Source: Aliiroseovarius sp. S1339 | GTDB taxonomy: Bacteria > Pseudomonadota > Alphaproteobacteria > Rhodobacterales > Rhodobacteraceae | DNA: 64,000 nt | NCBI RefSeq assembly: GCF_023195695.1 | Contig: NZ_JALPQG010000001.1 | Location: 593,261-657,260, forward strand | Direction of reading: 5' to 3' | Shown here: piece by piece, positions 1-10,183 of the stretch | How positions within the stretch are numbered: position 1 is the stretch's first letter | Layout of the letters: each line of letters starts with the position of its first letter | Notes under the pieces: model-generated | What the model saw: only the letters and a program-made list of their open reading frames with translations | The model's database searches: none | Told to the model about the DNA's origin: nothing | Made by a program: the position numbers and the translations under genes

Positions 1-1
1 T

Positions 2-1278
<1,277 letters not shown>

Positions 1279-1299
1279 GGAAGCTCCTTGCGGCATGGG

Positions 1300-2091
1300 T
1301 TAATTGCGACGTATCGCGCTATAGATCGTGAGCGCCAGATAGATCAACGCAGCGGCGACAATCATCGAAGGCCCCGCCGGGGTGTCATACCACAGTGACC
1401 CCCAAAGCCCCCCAAGGGTGGCAATCCAGCCAATAACGATAGCGGTCAGCGCCATCACAACGGGGCTCATCGCGACTTGGCGCGCGGCGGCGGCGGGAAT
1501 AATCAGCATCGCCGAGATTAACAACGCCCCAACCACCTTCAATGACACCGCAACGACAACGGCCAGAGACAGGGTCAACACCAACCCCTCGCGCGTCGGG
1601 TTGATACCTGATGCCGCCGCCAGATCAGGGCTGAGCGTGGATAGCAGCAGTCTGGACCAGCGCCACACGATCAGCGCCGCAATCGCCACGCCACCGCCCC
1701 AGACCAACACCAGATCTGACCGCGTCACGGCCAGAATGTCGCCAAATAGAAAGGCCGACAGGTCCACCCGCACGCCGGGCGCGAATGATATCGCCACAAG
1801 CCCGGCTGACAAGGCGGAATAGGACAGAACACCCAACCCGGTGTCCGGTGACTGCCCTCGACTGGACATCCAGCTGACAGCCAGCGCCATGGCGAACGCG
1901 ATGACCAATGTCCCCAACCAGATCGGCAGCGACATGAGCAGCGCCAGCGCGACGCCCAAAATGGCGGCATGCGCTGTGGCGTCGCCGAAATAAGCCATCC
2001 GCCGCCACACCACGAACGACCCAAGCGGCCCCGTGGCGATGGACAGCCCAATCCCGGCCAGCGCGGCGCGCACCAGAAAATCATCCAGCAT
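1300..2091 (-). CDS. znuB: Zinc ABC transporter permease ZnuB
   Basis: A 263-residue integral membrane protein of the ABC-3 (ZnuB/TroC) family with about eight hydrophobic segments. Family features visible are the N-terminal GPLGSFVVWRRMAYFGDATAHAAILG stretch (shown here only as its key RRMAYFGDATAHA element) and the late KVVGALLISAMLIIPAAAAR segment. It forms the channel through which zinc delivered by ZnuA crosses the inner membrane, powered by ZnuC. It overlaps the end of znuC by 11 bp, so the two are translationally coupled, and it is the last zinc gene of the zur-znuC-znuB operon. Confidence 0.93.
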   Translation of the reverse strand: MLDDFLVRAALAGIGLSIATGPLGSFVVWRRMAYFGDATAHAAILGVALALLMSLPIWLGTLVIAFAMALAVSWMSSRGQSPDTGLGVLSYSALSAGLVAISFAPGVRVDLSAFLFGDILAVTRSDLVLVWGGGVAIAALIVWRWSRLLLSTLSPDLAAASGINPTREGLVLTLSLAVVVAVSLKVVGALLISAMLIIPAAAARQVAMSPVVMALTAIVIGWIATLGGLWGSLWYDTPAGPSMIVAAALIYLALTIYSAIRRN

Positions 2092-2836
2092 TCACAGCGT
2101 CCTTTTCGGCGGTGTGATCGTGGTCACAGTCGGTATGATCATGGTCGTGCTGATGCTGATACAAAGCCAGCGCGCCTTGCGTGCCATGACCAAACAACGC
2201 GCGGTATTCGGGTGCGTCGCGCACAACATGGGGCGTGCCCTCGCAACAAACATGACCGTTCAGGCAAATCACCCTGTCAGATGCGCTCATCACCACATGC
2301 AGGTCATGCGAGACCATTAGGATCGCGACGCCCATCTCGGTCCGCACCGTTTCGATCAACTGGTAAAACGCAGCCTCGCCCATCTGGTCCAGCCCCTGCG
2401 TCGGCTCATCCAGCACAAGGATATCGGGTTTCGTCAATAGCGCGCGAGCCAGCAGCACGCGTTGCAATTGCCCGCCGGATAATTCTGCGATCTGGCGATG
2501 CTCGACACCCGGCAGCCCGACCCGTTGCAACACCTCGGCCCTTTCTTGGGCGCTGTGCGGTTTGGGCAGGTTAAGAAAGCTGGCCACAGGCATCGGAAGG
2601 CTGCGGTCCAGCGCAAGTTTTTGTGGAACATATCCGACGACAAGGCCCGGCTGGCGTGTGACCGTGCCCGACACCGGCAACATCCCCAGCAACGCTCGCA
2701 AAAGTGTCGATTTTCCCGATCCATTGGGGCCGACAATCGTGACAATTTCGCCGGGTTCAATCGTGAAATTGACATGTTCCAGCACCAAGCGCCGTCCATG
2801 CGAGACTGAAAGGTCTTTTGCCGTGATCAAGCTCAT
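2081..2836 (-). CDS. znuC: Zinc ABC transporter ATP-binding protein ZnuC
   Basis: A 251-residue ABC ATPase: Walker A GPNGSGKST, signature LSGGQLQRV, Walker B DILVLDEPT and the switch histidine in MVSHDLH. The C-terminal tail is rich in His and Asp (HQHDHDHTDCDHDHT), as in many ZnuC proteins, probably binding or sensing zinc. The ATG at 2836 overlaps the zur stop as ATGA, so I prefer it over the ATG ten codons upstream inside zur. It energises zinc import with ZnuB and ZnuA. Transcribed with zur and znuB and presumably repressed by Zur when zinc is plentiful. Confidence 0.94.
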   Translation of the reverse strand: MSLITAKDLSVSHGRRLVLEHVNFTIEPGEIVTIVGPNGSGKSTLLRALLGMLPVSGTVTRQPGLVVGYVPQKLALDRSLPMPVASFLNLPKPHSAQERAEVLQRVGLPGVEHRQIAELSGGQLQRVLLARALLTKPDILVLDEPTQGLDQMGEAAFYQLIETVRTEMGVAILMVSHDLHVVMSASDRVICLNGHVCCEGTPHVVRDAPEYRALFGHGTQGALALYQHQHDHDHTDCDHDHTAEKDAVNAG

Positions 2837-3327
2837 GAAGCAGCCTCGCCCGTGCAGGTGGGGCATAGGCCGAGCGCTTCGATATTGGTGCGTTCAACAC
2901 GAAAGCCAAGGTCACGCGCAACGCGATCAACTTCGTCGCGCACCGATTGGCCCGACGTTTCTGCGACGGCTTTGCACGACTTGCAGATGAAGAACACTGG
3001 CGCATGCCCCTCGCCCGGCGACGTGCAGGCTGCGAACGCGTTCAGGCGTCGGATACGGTGGGCAAGCCCTTGATCCACAAGAAATTCCAAGGCGCGATAG
3101 GCGACAGGCGGCTGGCTGCCGAACCCTTCAGCCGCCAGACGGTCCAACACATCATAGGCACCCATTGCGCGATGTTCTTCCAACAAGATTTCCAACACCC
3201 GCCGTCGCACAGGCGTGAGGCGTGCGCCGCTTTCGCCGCACAATGCTTCGGCGCGGGCCAGTACGTCTTGGGCGCAGGCCGCGTGGTCGTGAGAGTGAAA
3301 GGCGCAGGATGGATCGCGTTGGTTCAT
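2833..3327 (-). CDS. zur: Zinc uptake regulator Zur (Fur family)
   Basis: A 164-residue Fur-family repressor. A winged-helix part (LTPVRRRVLEILLEEHRAMGAYDVLDRL, key residues only) is followed by PPVAYRALEFLVDQGLAHRI and a C-terminal metal-binding dimer domain with two cysteine pairs, CKSC and CPTC, that form the structural zinc site. A His-rich N-terminus (HSHDHAAC) precedes the fold. Location next to znuABC makes Zur much more likely than Fur or Mur. It starts a zur-znuC-znuB operon and faces znuA across an 80-bp gap that contains a large palindrome, its probable operator, which would give autoregulation and joint control of znuA. Confidence 0.94.
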   Translation of the reverse strand: MNQRDPSCAFHSHDHAACAQDVLARAEALCGESGARLTPVRRRVLEILLEEHRAMGAYDVLDRLAAEGFGSQPPVAYRALEFLVDQGLAHRIRRLNAFAACTSPGEGHAPVFFICKSCKAVAETSGQSVRDEVDRVARDLGFRVERTNIEALGLCPTCTGEAAS

Positions 3328-3347
3328 TTGTGTTTGACGCCAAATTA

Positions 3348-3382
3348 ATGTTATATTATCACTTATTGCAATAATATAACAT
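3348..3382. promoter_or_regulatory. Zur operator candidate (palindrome between zur and znuA)
   Basis: Two perfect 12-bp inverted arms, ATGTTATATTAT (3348-3359) and ATAATATAACAT (3371-3382), separated by 11 bp, lie in the only intergenic gap between the divergent zur and znuA genes. Each arm plus part of the spacer also reads as a weaker palindrome of the GTTATA-n-TATAAC type known for proteobacterial Zur boxes, so it may be two overlapping Zur dimer sites. Position and symmetry are seen directly; binding by Zur is inferred. Confidence 0.85.
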
Positions 3383-3407
3383 CACTCAACCACACTCAAG
3401 GCCACAA

Positions 3408-4322
3408 ATGATACGCCCTCTCGTCTCTGCCATTCTACTATCTGCCGCGCCTACCTTTGCCGACATCCCGCGCGTCGTCACTGATTTCGCCCCGGTGCAT
3501 TCCCTAGCCGCCTCCGTCATGGGCGACCTATCCAGCCCCGACCTGTTGCTGCCGCAAGGGGGCGACCCGCATGCTTTTCAAATGCGCCCCTCGCAGATGC
3601 GCGCGTTATCGCAGGCCGATCTGGTGTTCTGGGTTGGGCCTGAGTTGACGCCGTGGTTGGAACGCGCGCTGGACGGCGTTAGCCAAGCGCAGTCGATTGC
3701 GCTGCTAGACGCGCCGGGAACGCATCTTCGCAACAGCGATCACGTTCATGGCGAAGCGGAACATAACCACCGAGAGACGGAAGATCATGATGAGGACGCG
3801 CATGACCCGCACGCGTGGTTGTCGCCAGAAAACGGCGCGACTTGGCTGCTGGTCATCGCCGAGGCCTTAGCCGCCCATGACCCTGAAAATGCGCAAGTTT
3901 ATCACGCGAACGCGGCCCAAGCCCGGACGGACCTTGCCGCTATTGAAGCCAAGATTGACGACCAGCTGGCACCGGTGCGTGACCGTGGTTTTGTCGTCTT
4001 TCATGACGCCTTTGGATATTTCACCGATCACTTCGCGCTGTCATCCTTGGGCGCTGTGCGCGAAAGCGACAGCGCACCACCTTCGGCCAGCCAACTCGCT
4101 GATATCAAGGTCCTTTTTCCAGGCGGCAAGGTTCACTGCGCCTTTGCCGAGGCCGCCGAGGGCGAAGACATGATGCGCGATCTGGTGGTTGGCACCACGA
4201 TTGGTTTCGGAGTACTCGACCCAAGCGGCGCCCAGCAAACACCCGGACCGAACCTTTACAGAGACCTCTTGCTGTCGCTCAGCGACACAATCACGGGCTG
4301 CCTGAGCGGCAAGGGCGGTTGA
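3408..4322 (+). CDS. znuA: Periplasmic zinc-binding protein ZnuA
   Basis: A 304-residue solute-binding protein of the ZnuA/TroA cluster A-I family. It has a signal peptide (MIRPLVSAILLSAAPTFA), a first metal-ligand His in GGDPHAFQMRPS, a His/Asp/Glu-rich flexible loop (around residues 108-130, HVHGEAEHNHRETEDHDED) typical of zinc-specific members, a second ligand in HDPHAW and a third in VFHDAFGYF. It captures periplasmic zinc for ZnuBC. Transcribed divergently from zur, with the putative Zur palindrome immediately upstream, so it is expected to be induced by zinc shortage. Confidence 0.95.
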   Translation: MIRPLVSAILLSAAPTFADIPRVVTDFAPVHSLAASVMGDLSSPDLLLPQGGDPHAFQMRPSQMRALSQADLVFWVGPELTPWLERALDGVSQAQSIALLDAPGTHLRNSDHVHGEAEHNHRETEDHDEDAHDPHAWLSPENGATWLLVIAEALAAHDPENAQVYHANAAQARTDLAAIEAKIDDQLAPVRDRGFVVFHDAFGYFTDHFALSSLGAVRESDSAPPSASQLADIKVLFPGGKVHCAFAEAAEGEDMMRDLVVGTTIGFGVLDPSGAQQTPGPNLYRDLLLSLSDTITGCLSGKGG

Positions 4323-4352
4323 TGCGACCTTCATGGGGGCAGATACAAAAAA

Positions 4353-4370
4353 GGGCGCTCGAAAGCGCCC
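4353..4370. terminator. Bidirectional intrinsic terminator between znuA and gcdH
   Basis: A perfect 7-bp stem GGGCGCT/AGCGCCC closes a CGAA tetraloop. It is preceded by an A-run (4347-4352) and followed by CTTTTC, so it can end transcripts from both convergent genes. Confidence 0.85.
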
Positions 4371-4392
4371 CTTTTCTATTGGTTAGACGCGT

Positions 4393-5604
4393 CTAGAAAA
4401 ACGCCTGCAATCCGGTCTGCGCGCGCCCAAGGATCAACGCGTGCACGTCGTGGGTGCCTTCATAGGTGTTAACGGTCTCAAGGTTAACCATGTGACGGAT
4501 CACGTGGAAATCTTGACTGATGCCGTTGCCGCCATGCATGTCGCGCGCGTGGCGTGCGATTTCTAGCGCCTTGCCGCAATTGTTGCGCTTGATCAGGCTG
4601 ACCATCTCGGGCGCTGCTTTCGCCTCGTCCATCAGACGGCCAACGCGCAGCGCGGCAAGAAGGCCCAGCGAAATCTCGGTCTGCATGTTGGCCAGCTTCA
4701 ACTGGAACAGTTGCGTCTGTGCCAGAGGTTTGCCGAATTGCTTGCGGTCCAGACCATATTGACGTGCACCGTGCCAGCATGCCTCGGCCGCGCCCATCGC
4801 GCCCCACGCAATGCCGTAACGCGCACGGTTCAAGCAGCCAAACGGGCCTTTCAGACCTTCGACATTTGGCAACAGCGCGTCTTCCGACACCTCGACATTA
4901 TCCATGACAATTTCGCCGGTGATAGAGGCGCGCAACGACAGTTTGCCTTCGATCTTAGGAGCAGTCAGACCTTTTGTGCCTTTTTCCAGCACGAAGCCTT
5001 TGATCTTGCCGCCATGGGCGTCAGATTTGGCCCAGACCACAAAAACATCGGCAATGGGCGCGTTCGAAATCCACATCTTGGACCCGTTCAGCACATAGCC
5101 GCCTTCGACTTTCTTGGCTGTCGTTTTCAACGACCCCGGATCAGACCCGGCATCAGGCTCGGTCAGGCCAAAGCAGCCGATCCACTGACCTGACGCCAGT
5201 TTGGGCAGGTATTTCTTGCGCTGTTCGTCCGTGCCGTAGGCATAGATCGGATACATCACCAACGAGGATTGGACGGACATCATTGAGCGATAGCCTGAAT
5301 CCACCCGCTCCACTTCGCGCGCGACCAGACCATAGGCCACATAGCCCGCGCCCAGCCCGCCATACTCTTCCGGAATGGTGGTGCCAAGCAGGCCCATTTC
5401 GCCCATTTCGGCAAAAATTTCCGGGTCTGTTTCTTCCTTGGCAAACGCTTCTGTCACGCGCGGAAACAGTTTTTCCTGCGCATAGGCAAAAGCGCTGTCG
5501 CGGATCATGCGTTCGTCGTCTTCCAGTTGGCCGTCCAACAGGAACGGGTCTTCCCAATTGAAGCTCGACAGCTCGGGACGGGATTGCGGGGCAAGTTCGG
5601 CCAT
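4393..5604 (-). CDS. gcdH: Glutaryl-CoA dehydrogenase
   Basis: A 403-residue acyl-CoA dehydrogenase with the complete fold. The FAD/substrate loop [14 protein letters not shown] and the C-terminal [17 protein letters not shown] block are diagnostic for glutaryl-CoA dehydrogenases; the catalytic base is Glu382 in YEGTHD. It oxidises and decarboxylates glutaryl-CoA to crotonyl-CoA and CO2, passing electrons to electron-transfer flavoprotein in the cytoplasm. The next upstream gene, four bases away on the same strand, is a GabT/DavT-type aminotransferase, and a class III CoA-transferase lies nearby, which together suggest the 5-aminovalerate to glutarate to crotonyl-CoA branch of lysine breakdown. 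Confidence 0.93.
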   Translation of the reverse strand: MAELAPQSRPELSSFNWEDPFLLDGQLEDDERMIRDSAFAYAQEKLFPRVTEAFAKEETDPEIFAEMGEMGLLGTTIPEEYGGLGAGYVAYGLVAREVERVDSGYRSMMSVQSSLVMYPIYAYGTDEQRKKYLPKLASGQWIGCFGLTEPDAGSDPGSLKTTAKKVEGGYVLNGSKMWISNAPIADVFVVWAKSDAHGGKIKGFVLEKGTKGLTAPKIEGKLSLRASITGEIVMDNVEVSEDALLPNVEGLKGPFGCLNRARYGIAWGAMGAAEACWHGARQYGLDRKQFGKPLAQTQLFQLKLANMQTEISLGLLAALRVGRLMDEAKAAPEMVSLIKRNNCGKALEIARHARDMHGGNGISQDFHVIRHMVNLETVNTYEGTHDVHALILGRAQTGLQAFF

Positions 5605-5607
5605 GTC

Positions 5608-6903
5608 TCAGGCTCCTTTCGCGTTGACGGCAGCCTCGATCGAGGCTTCAAGAATATCCAGCGCTTCGTCCAACTGATCCATCGGCACGGTCAGCGGCGG
5701 CAGAAGACGAACGGCGTTGGCGCGGGTGCCACACGGCAGAATGATCAATCCGCGCGCTTCGGCTTCGGCCACGATAGCAAGCGTTAGGGCGGCGTCGGGT
5801 GCATTGCTATCACGATCGGTGACAAGTTCAAACGCGATCATCGCCCCCAGACCGCGCACTTCGCCGATGGCTTCCATCCCCTGGCGCGATGCGATGTCGG
5901 TCAGGCGTGCCCTGATCTTGTCGCCAATATCGATGGCGCGATCACACAGTTTTTCTTCGTCGATCACATCCAGCACAGCATGCGCGGCGGCGACAGCCAA
6001 CGGGTTGCCCCCATAGGTGCCGCCGATGCCGCCAACCGGGGCTGCGTCCACAATCTCTTTGCGACCAGTGACAGCGGACAGGGGGAAGCCGCCCGCAAGA
6101 CCCTTGGCCATCGTGACAAGATCAGCCGCAACGCCCGCGTGTTCAAAGCCAAACATCTTGCCGGTGCGCGCCATGCCTGCCTGCACTTCATCCGCGATTA
6201 GCACGATGCCATGTTCGTCACAGATTTTACGCAGCGCGTGGAGGAATTCTGGCGGCGCAATGGTAAACCCACCCTCGCCTTGCACGGGTTCAATGATCAT
6301 CGCGGCAACCCGTTCAGGATCAATCGAGCTTTTGAACATGTTGTCCAGAACCGACAGGGATTGTTCGACCGACCCGCCGTGGAAAGCGTTCGGGAACGGG
6401 ACATGCACCACTTCGGGCGGCATCGCACCAAAGGCTTTCTTGTAAGGTGTCACCTTTCCACACAGCGCCATGCCCAACAGCGTGCGGCCATGGAAGGCCC
6501 CGGTAAACGCGATCACGCCCGAACGACCCGTATGCGCGCGCGCCATTTTCACCGCATTCTCAACGGCTTCCGCGCCGGTGGTGACCAGCATGGTTTTCTT
6601 CGCGAAATCACCCGGTGTCACCGCGTTCAAACGCTCGGCAAGTTTGACGTAGCCTTCATAGGGCGCGACGTGGAAACAGGTGTGGGTGAAAGCCTCGGAT
6701 TGCTTGGCCACTGCGGCCATAATTTTGGGGTGACGGTGGCCGGTGTTGTTCACCGCGATCCCGACAGCAAAGTCGATGAAGCGCCTGCCGTCCACGTCCC
6801 ACAATTCGGCATTTTCAGCGCGTGCAGCATAGATGCCACGCGTGGCGACCCCAGTTGCCACCGCATCCGCGCGGCGGGTCTTCAGCATTTCTGTATTCGA
6901 CAT
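5608..6903 (-). CDS. gabT: 4-aminobutyrate/5-aminovalerate aminotransferase (GabT/DavT type)
   Basis: A 431-residue class III PLP aminotransferase. Visible landmarks: DFAVGIAVNNTGHRHP near the N-terminus, TTGAEAVENAVKMAR (phosphate cup), FTGAFHGRT, IIEPVQGEGG, ADEVQAGMARTG and the Schiff-base Lys267 in MAKGLAGG. The start at 6903 is preceded by GAGGTG; the frame stays open upstream to 7191 but that part overlaps the divergent regulator and has no family similarity. Family members move the amino group of GABA or 5-aminovalerate to 2-oxoglutarate. Being coupled to gcdH (4 bp apart), 5-aminovalerate is an attractive substrate, but GABA/putrescine use is equally possible because the divergent regulator is PuuR-like. 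Confidence 0.88.
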   Translation of the reverse strand: MSNTEMLKTRRADAVATGVATRGIYAARAENAELWDVDGRRFIDFAVGIAVNNTGHRHPKIMAAVAKQSEAFTHTCFHVAPYEGYVKLAERLNAVTPGDFAKKTMLVTTGAEAVENAVKMARAHTGRSGVIAFTGAFHGRTLLGMALCGKVTPYKKAFGAMPPEVVHVPFPNAFHGGSVEQSLSVLDNMFKSSIDPERVAAMIIEPVQGEGGFTIAPPEFLHALRKICDEHGIVLIADEVQAGMARTGKMFGFEHAGVAADLVTMAKGLAGGFPLSAVTGRKEIVDAAPVGGIGGTYGGNPLAVAAAHAVLDVIDEEKLCDRAIDIGDKIRARLTDIASRQGMEAIGEVRGLGAMIAFELVTDRDSNAPDAALTLAIVAEAEARGLIILPCGTRANAVRLLPPLTVPMDQLDEALDILEASIEAAVNAKGA

Positions 6904-6938
6904 GCGACACCTCTGTTCGAAAATTGATTCCGCCCCAT

Positions 6939-6979
6939 ATTGCGCAAAATCCTGCGCAATGCTATCGAAAAAATGCGCA
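6939..6979. promoter_or_regulatory. Candidate operator between gabT and the cupin regulator
   Basis: An inverted repeat ATTGCGCA (6939-6946) / TGCGCAAT (6953-6960) with a 6-bp spacer sits in the 137-bp divergent gap; a third TGCGCA follows at 6974-6979. Probable binding site of the adjacent HTH-cupin regulator, placed to control both directions. The repeats are seen; the binding is inferred. Confidence 0.6.
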
Positions 6980-7040
6980 GTAAATGCCGATGTGGCCCTG
7001 CGCGAAATACGCACAACGACCGCTGCGGAAAGGATGCTGA

Positions 7041-7622
7041 ATGCAGGACGAGTTTGATGTTGGCACGCGTCTAAAATCGCTGAGACAGCAATTTGACTTA
7101 TCTCAAAGGCAGTTGGCCGAGGCGGCGAATGTGCCGCATGGGCAGATTTCGATGATCGAACGCAACCACTCATCGCCCTCTGTCGCCTCACTGCGCAAAA
7201 TATTGGGCGGCCTGAACATGTCGATGTCGGAGTTTTTTGAACCGGAAGCGCCCGCGACTCACCAAGTCTTCTTCACCCCAGGTGATCTGCGCGACCTCAC
7301 ATCTGCGCTGTATCAAGACAACGATGCCGCCCAGCGGATGATCACTATCAAGCAAGTCGGCGACGCAAAGGCGCACGGGCTTCAAGTGCTTCACGAGCTA
7401 TATGAACCCGGCGCGGACACCGGCGAGACTATGATTGAACACGAGGCAAATGAAGGCGGCATCGTCATCGAAGGCGAGCTTGAAATCACCGTCGGCGAGG
7501 AGACCTGCGTGCTGAAAGCCGGCGACGCCTATTTGTTTAACTCGCGCGCGCCGCACCGGTTTCGCAACATCTCGGACCGTGCAGCCCGCATTGTGTCCGC
7601 CTGCACCCCCCCTTACCTCTAG
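7041..7622 (+). CDS. HTH-XRE/cupin transcriptional regulator (PuuR-like)
   Basis: A 193-residue regulator with an N-terminal Cro/CI helix-turn-helix (LKSLRQQFDLSQRQLAEAANVPHGQISMIERN, key residues SQRQLAE and GQISMIE) and a C-terminal cupin-2 domain (EGGIVIEGELEITVGEE, then GDAYLFNSRAPHRFRN) that would bind a small effector. This architecture is that of PuuR and relatives that control polyamine, GABA and amino-acid breakdown genes. It is divergent from gabT-gcdH and 8 bp upstream of a CoA-transferase gene, so it probably controls both units through the TGCGCA repeats in the gap. Start chosen because GGAAAGGA precedes the ATG. Confidence 0.88.
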   Translation: MQDEFDVGTRLKSLRQQFDLSQRQLAEAANVPHGQISMIERNHSSPSVASLRKILGGLNMSMSEFFEPEAPATHQVFFTPGDLRDLTSALYQDNDAAQRMITIKQVGDAKAHGLQVLHELYEPGADTGETMIEHEANEGGIVIEGELEITVGEETCVLKAGDAYLFNSRAPHRFRNISDRAARIVSACTPPYL

Positions 7623-7630
7623 GAGCTACC

Positions 7631-8734
7631 ATGCACCCGCTTGAAGGACTGAAAGTCGTCGAACTCGCCCGTATTCTGGCCGGGCCATGGATTGGACAAT
7701 CGCTGGCCGATCTGGGCGCCGAGGTGGTGAAGGTGGAAAGCCCCGATGGCGATGACACCCGCAAATGGGGCCCGCCGTTTATCGAACGCGATGGGGATAA
7801 GTCAGCCGCTTATTACTACTGTGCGAACCGTGGGAAAGATTGCGTGACCGCCGATTTCCGCACCCCCGAGGGGCAACAGATCGTGCGCGATCTGATCAAG
7901 GACGCTGACATTCTGGTTGAGAATTTCAAGGTTGGCGGGTTGGCCAAATACGGGTTGGATTATGACAGCCTGTCAGCGCTCAATCCGTGCTTGATCTATT
8001 GTTCTGTCACCGGGTTTGGGCAGGATGGGCCGTGGGCCAAGCGGGCGGGGTATGATTTTCTACTGCAAGGGCTGTCGGGCCTAATGTCTGTGACGGGTGA
8101 TCCGACTGGGCAGCCTCAGAAAGTGGGCGTCGCGATCACCGATATCGTGACCGGGCTTTACGGCACAATCGGCATCCTTGCCGCCGTCGAACAGCGCCAC
8201 CGCACCGGGCGGGGGCAGCATGTCGATATGAGCCTGCTGGACTGCGCGACTGCCATGATGGCCAATCAGGCGATGAACTTCCTTGCCACCGGCAACAGCC
8301 CGTCACGAATGGGCAACGAACACCCAAATATTGCCCCCTATCAGGTCTGCCCTGTAAAGGATGGGCACATCATCTTGGCCGTCGGGAATGACGGGCAGTT
8401 CCAACGGTTCTGCCAAGTCATCGGACGTGCCGAATTGGCCGACGATCCGCGCTTTGGCACCAATCAGGACCGAGTGGCCAACCGCACAGCCCTGACACCC
8501 GAAATCGAAGCAAGCCTTGCGACATGGTCCATGTCAGACATCCTGACGGCGCTTGAGGGCGCCACCGTCCCAGCAGGCCCGATCAACACGATGGAGCAGA
8601 CCTTTGCCAACCCGCAGCTACAACATCGCAGGATGCAGATTTCGCCAGAAGGTGTGCCGGGCGTACGCGGGCCGTGGGTGTTTTCCGACGCTGAGCTAAA
8701 TCTTGGCAAATCCGCACCGCGATTGCCGAAATAG
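7631..8734 (+). CDS. CaiB/BaiF (class III) CoA-transferase
   Basis: A 367-residue class III CoA-transferase: N-terminal LEGLKVVELARILAGP, GAEVVKVE, a nucleotide/CoA-binding segment NRGKDCV, the catalytic Asp region HVDMSLLDCATAMMANQ and HPNIAPYQ. Members shuttle CoA between two free acids. Linked to the regulator by 8 bp and lying beside gcdH, the likely role is making glutaryl-CoA from glutarate with succinyl-CoA as donor (as the mammalian SUGCT does); other dicarboxylates cannot be excluded. A terminator hairpin follows directly. Confidence 0.85.
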   Translation: MHPLEGLKVVELARILAGPWIGQSLADLGAEVVKVESPDGDDTRKWGPPFIERDGDKSAAYYYCANRGKDCVTADFRTPEGQQIVRDLIKDADILVENFKVGGLAKYGLDYDSLSALNPCLIYCSVTGFGQDGPWAKRAGYDFLLQGLSGLMSVTGDPTGQPQKVGVAITDIVTGLYGTIGILAAVEQRHRTGRGQHVDMSLLDCATAMMANQAMNFLATGNSPSRMGNEHPNIAPYQVCPVKDGHIILAVGNDGQFQRFCQVIGRAELADDPRFGTNQDRVANRTALTPEIEASLATWSMSDILTALEGATVPAGPINTMEQTFANPQLQHRRMQISPEGVPGVRGPWVFSDAELNLGKSAPRLPK

Positions 8735-8738
8735 AAAA

Positions 8739-8761
8739 GGGCAGACGCGACGCATCTGCCC
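8739..8761. terminator. Bidirectional terminator hairpin
   Basis: GGGCAGA (8739-8745) pairs with TCTGCCC (8755-8761) around a 9-base loop that can pair further with one mismatch. AAAA precedes it; the T-tract after it is weak. It lies between the convergent CoA-transferase and imelysin genes. Confidence 0.65.
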
Positions 8762-8787
8762 TATCAAATCTTTGTGGGGCTTGCTGA

Positions 8788-10053
8788 TTACTCGAATACA
8801 GCCATCGGGTTGTCCAAGCTGTCCGACCCTTCGATCGACATGCCCTCGGCCCCGACCAAAGCGACGGCGCGTTCGATGTTACGGGTCTGTGCGACCAGAT
8901 GATCAATCGCGTTTTGCACCAATGCACCACCCGGATGGCCCGCGCCCAGCATCTGGTCATAGGATGTGCCAGCCTCGGCCGCTGTGCGAATATCGCCCAG
9001 CGCGATCATGGTTTTATCCATATCCCCCAGAAGGTTATTGGCCAGTGTTTCATCCTGCGCCTTTACCAGATCATACAGAGACGGCCCTTCAACGACCGAT
9101 CCATCCACCCGCACATAGCGCCCGGTATAGACATTGCGGATGCCCAAACCATCAAAGTAGTGCGAATTATGGGTGTTGTCCGAAAAGCAGTCATGCTCTT
9201 CTTCCGGGTCATTCAAAAGTAGGCCCAACTTCATGCGCTCGCCCGCCTGTTCACCGTAGGACAAACTGCCCAGACCGGTGAAGGCCATAACGATGCCCTT
9301 GCTTGCATCCAAAGTCACGTCAGTGCGCCCCTGCCCACCTTCCAACCAGTTGGCAACCGCGTCCTGAAGGTCCGTGATCAACAATTCGGTTGCGGCTTTC
9401 AGATAGGCCACACGCCGGTCGCAATTGTCACCCGTGCAATTGGCGGTGTCGAAATCCGTAACCGGACGCTGACCCGCGCCATGGTCTGTGCCGGACAAAT
9501 CTTGGCCCCAAAGCAGGAATTCGATGGCGTGATAGCCGGTGGCGACATTCGCCTCAATCCCCTCAACCTCATGCAGGCTTTCCAGCAAGGCCGGGGTGAT
9601 TTCAGATGCGTCAATGGTGGTGCCGCCGACCGTCAGTTCGGGGTTCGCGATGAGGTTGGCAGTCGAAAACGGGTTTTCATCATTTGCCCCCTGCCCGTCC
9701 GCGACATAGTCAATCAGCCCTTCATCCAGAGGCCACGCATTGACTTTGCCTTCCCATTCATCGACCGACGGGTTGCCGAAACGGTATGCCTCGGTCTGTT
9801 GATACGGCACGCGCGCGGCCAGCCAAGCATTTTTGGCCACTGTAAGGTTAGCATCGGTCGGCTCTGCGATCAGCGCATCAACAGCTTCGTCCAGTTTCTG
9901 CGCCAGCGTCAGACTGTCTTCGTAACCTGCCTGTGCAATGTCAGCGTAGTTTTTCAAGATTTCGTCGGGCGTGGCGGCGTGCGACATGGTGGCGGCACAC
10001 CAAAAAGCAGTGGTGGCAAGAAGAGTTGCGCGGATCATCCGTAACCTCGTCAT
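8788..10053 (-). CDS. Imelysin family periplasmic protein (IrpA-like, M75)
   Basis: A 421-residue secreted protein with a signal peptide ending near MSHA-ATPDE and an imelysin domain over most of the rest. The family GxHxxE motif is present as GYHAIEFLLWGQD around residue 175, together with the WPLDEGLIDY element and a late YSFGEQ-equivalent (LSYGEQAGERM). Imelysins (IrpA, ICMP) are iron-regulated envelope proteins with a bihelical two-domain fold; the original peptidase assignment is doubtful. No efeUOB or TonB receptor gene is next to it, so here it appears alone. The AT-rich 130 bp upstream contains TTTAGTCAGG, which resembles half of an iron-responsive box, but I would not rely on it. Confidence 0.88.
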   Translation of the reverse strand: MTRLRMIRATLLATTAFWCAATMSHAATPDEILKNYADIAQAGYEDSLTLAQKLDEAVDALIAEPTDANLTVAKNAWLAARVPYQQTEAYRFGNPSVDEWEGKVNAWPLDEGLIDYVADGQGANDENPFSTANLIANPELTVGGTTIDASEITPALLESLHEVEGIEANVATGYHAIEFLLWGQDLSGTDHGAGQRPVTDFDTANCTGDNCDRRVAYLKAATELLITDLQDAVANWLEGGQGRTDVTLDASKGIVMAFTGLGSLSYGEQAGERMKLGLLLNDPEEEHDCFSDNTHNSHYFDGLGIRNVYTGRYVRVDGSVVEGPSLYDLVKAQDETLANNLLGDMDKTMIALGDIRTAAEAGTSYDQMLGAGHPGGALVQNAIDHLVAQTRNIERAVALVGAEGMSIEGSDSLDNPMAVFE

Positions 10054-10183
10054 TTTTTAAGGTTCGAGTCTGCTATAGATGAGTGTTTTAGTCAGGTAAA
10101 GTATTCTTGATAAATTTTGTCAGATTTAAGGTCGCACGCATCTTCCCTTCTACGCCCGGCATCAAGTCAGAAAAATAGAAAGG

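Noticed and set aside
6904..7191. Upstream extension of the aminotransferase
   Set aside because: It would cover the divergent regulator's start and operator; the shorter start has GAGGTG and matches the family N-terminus.
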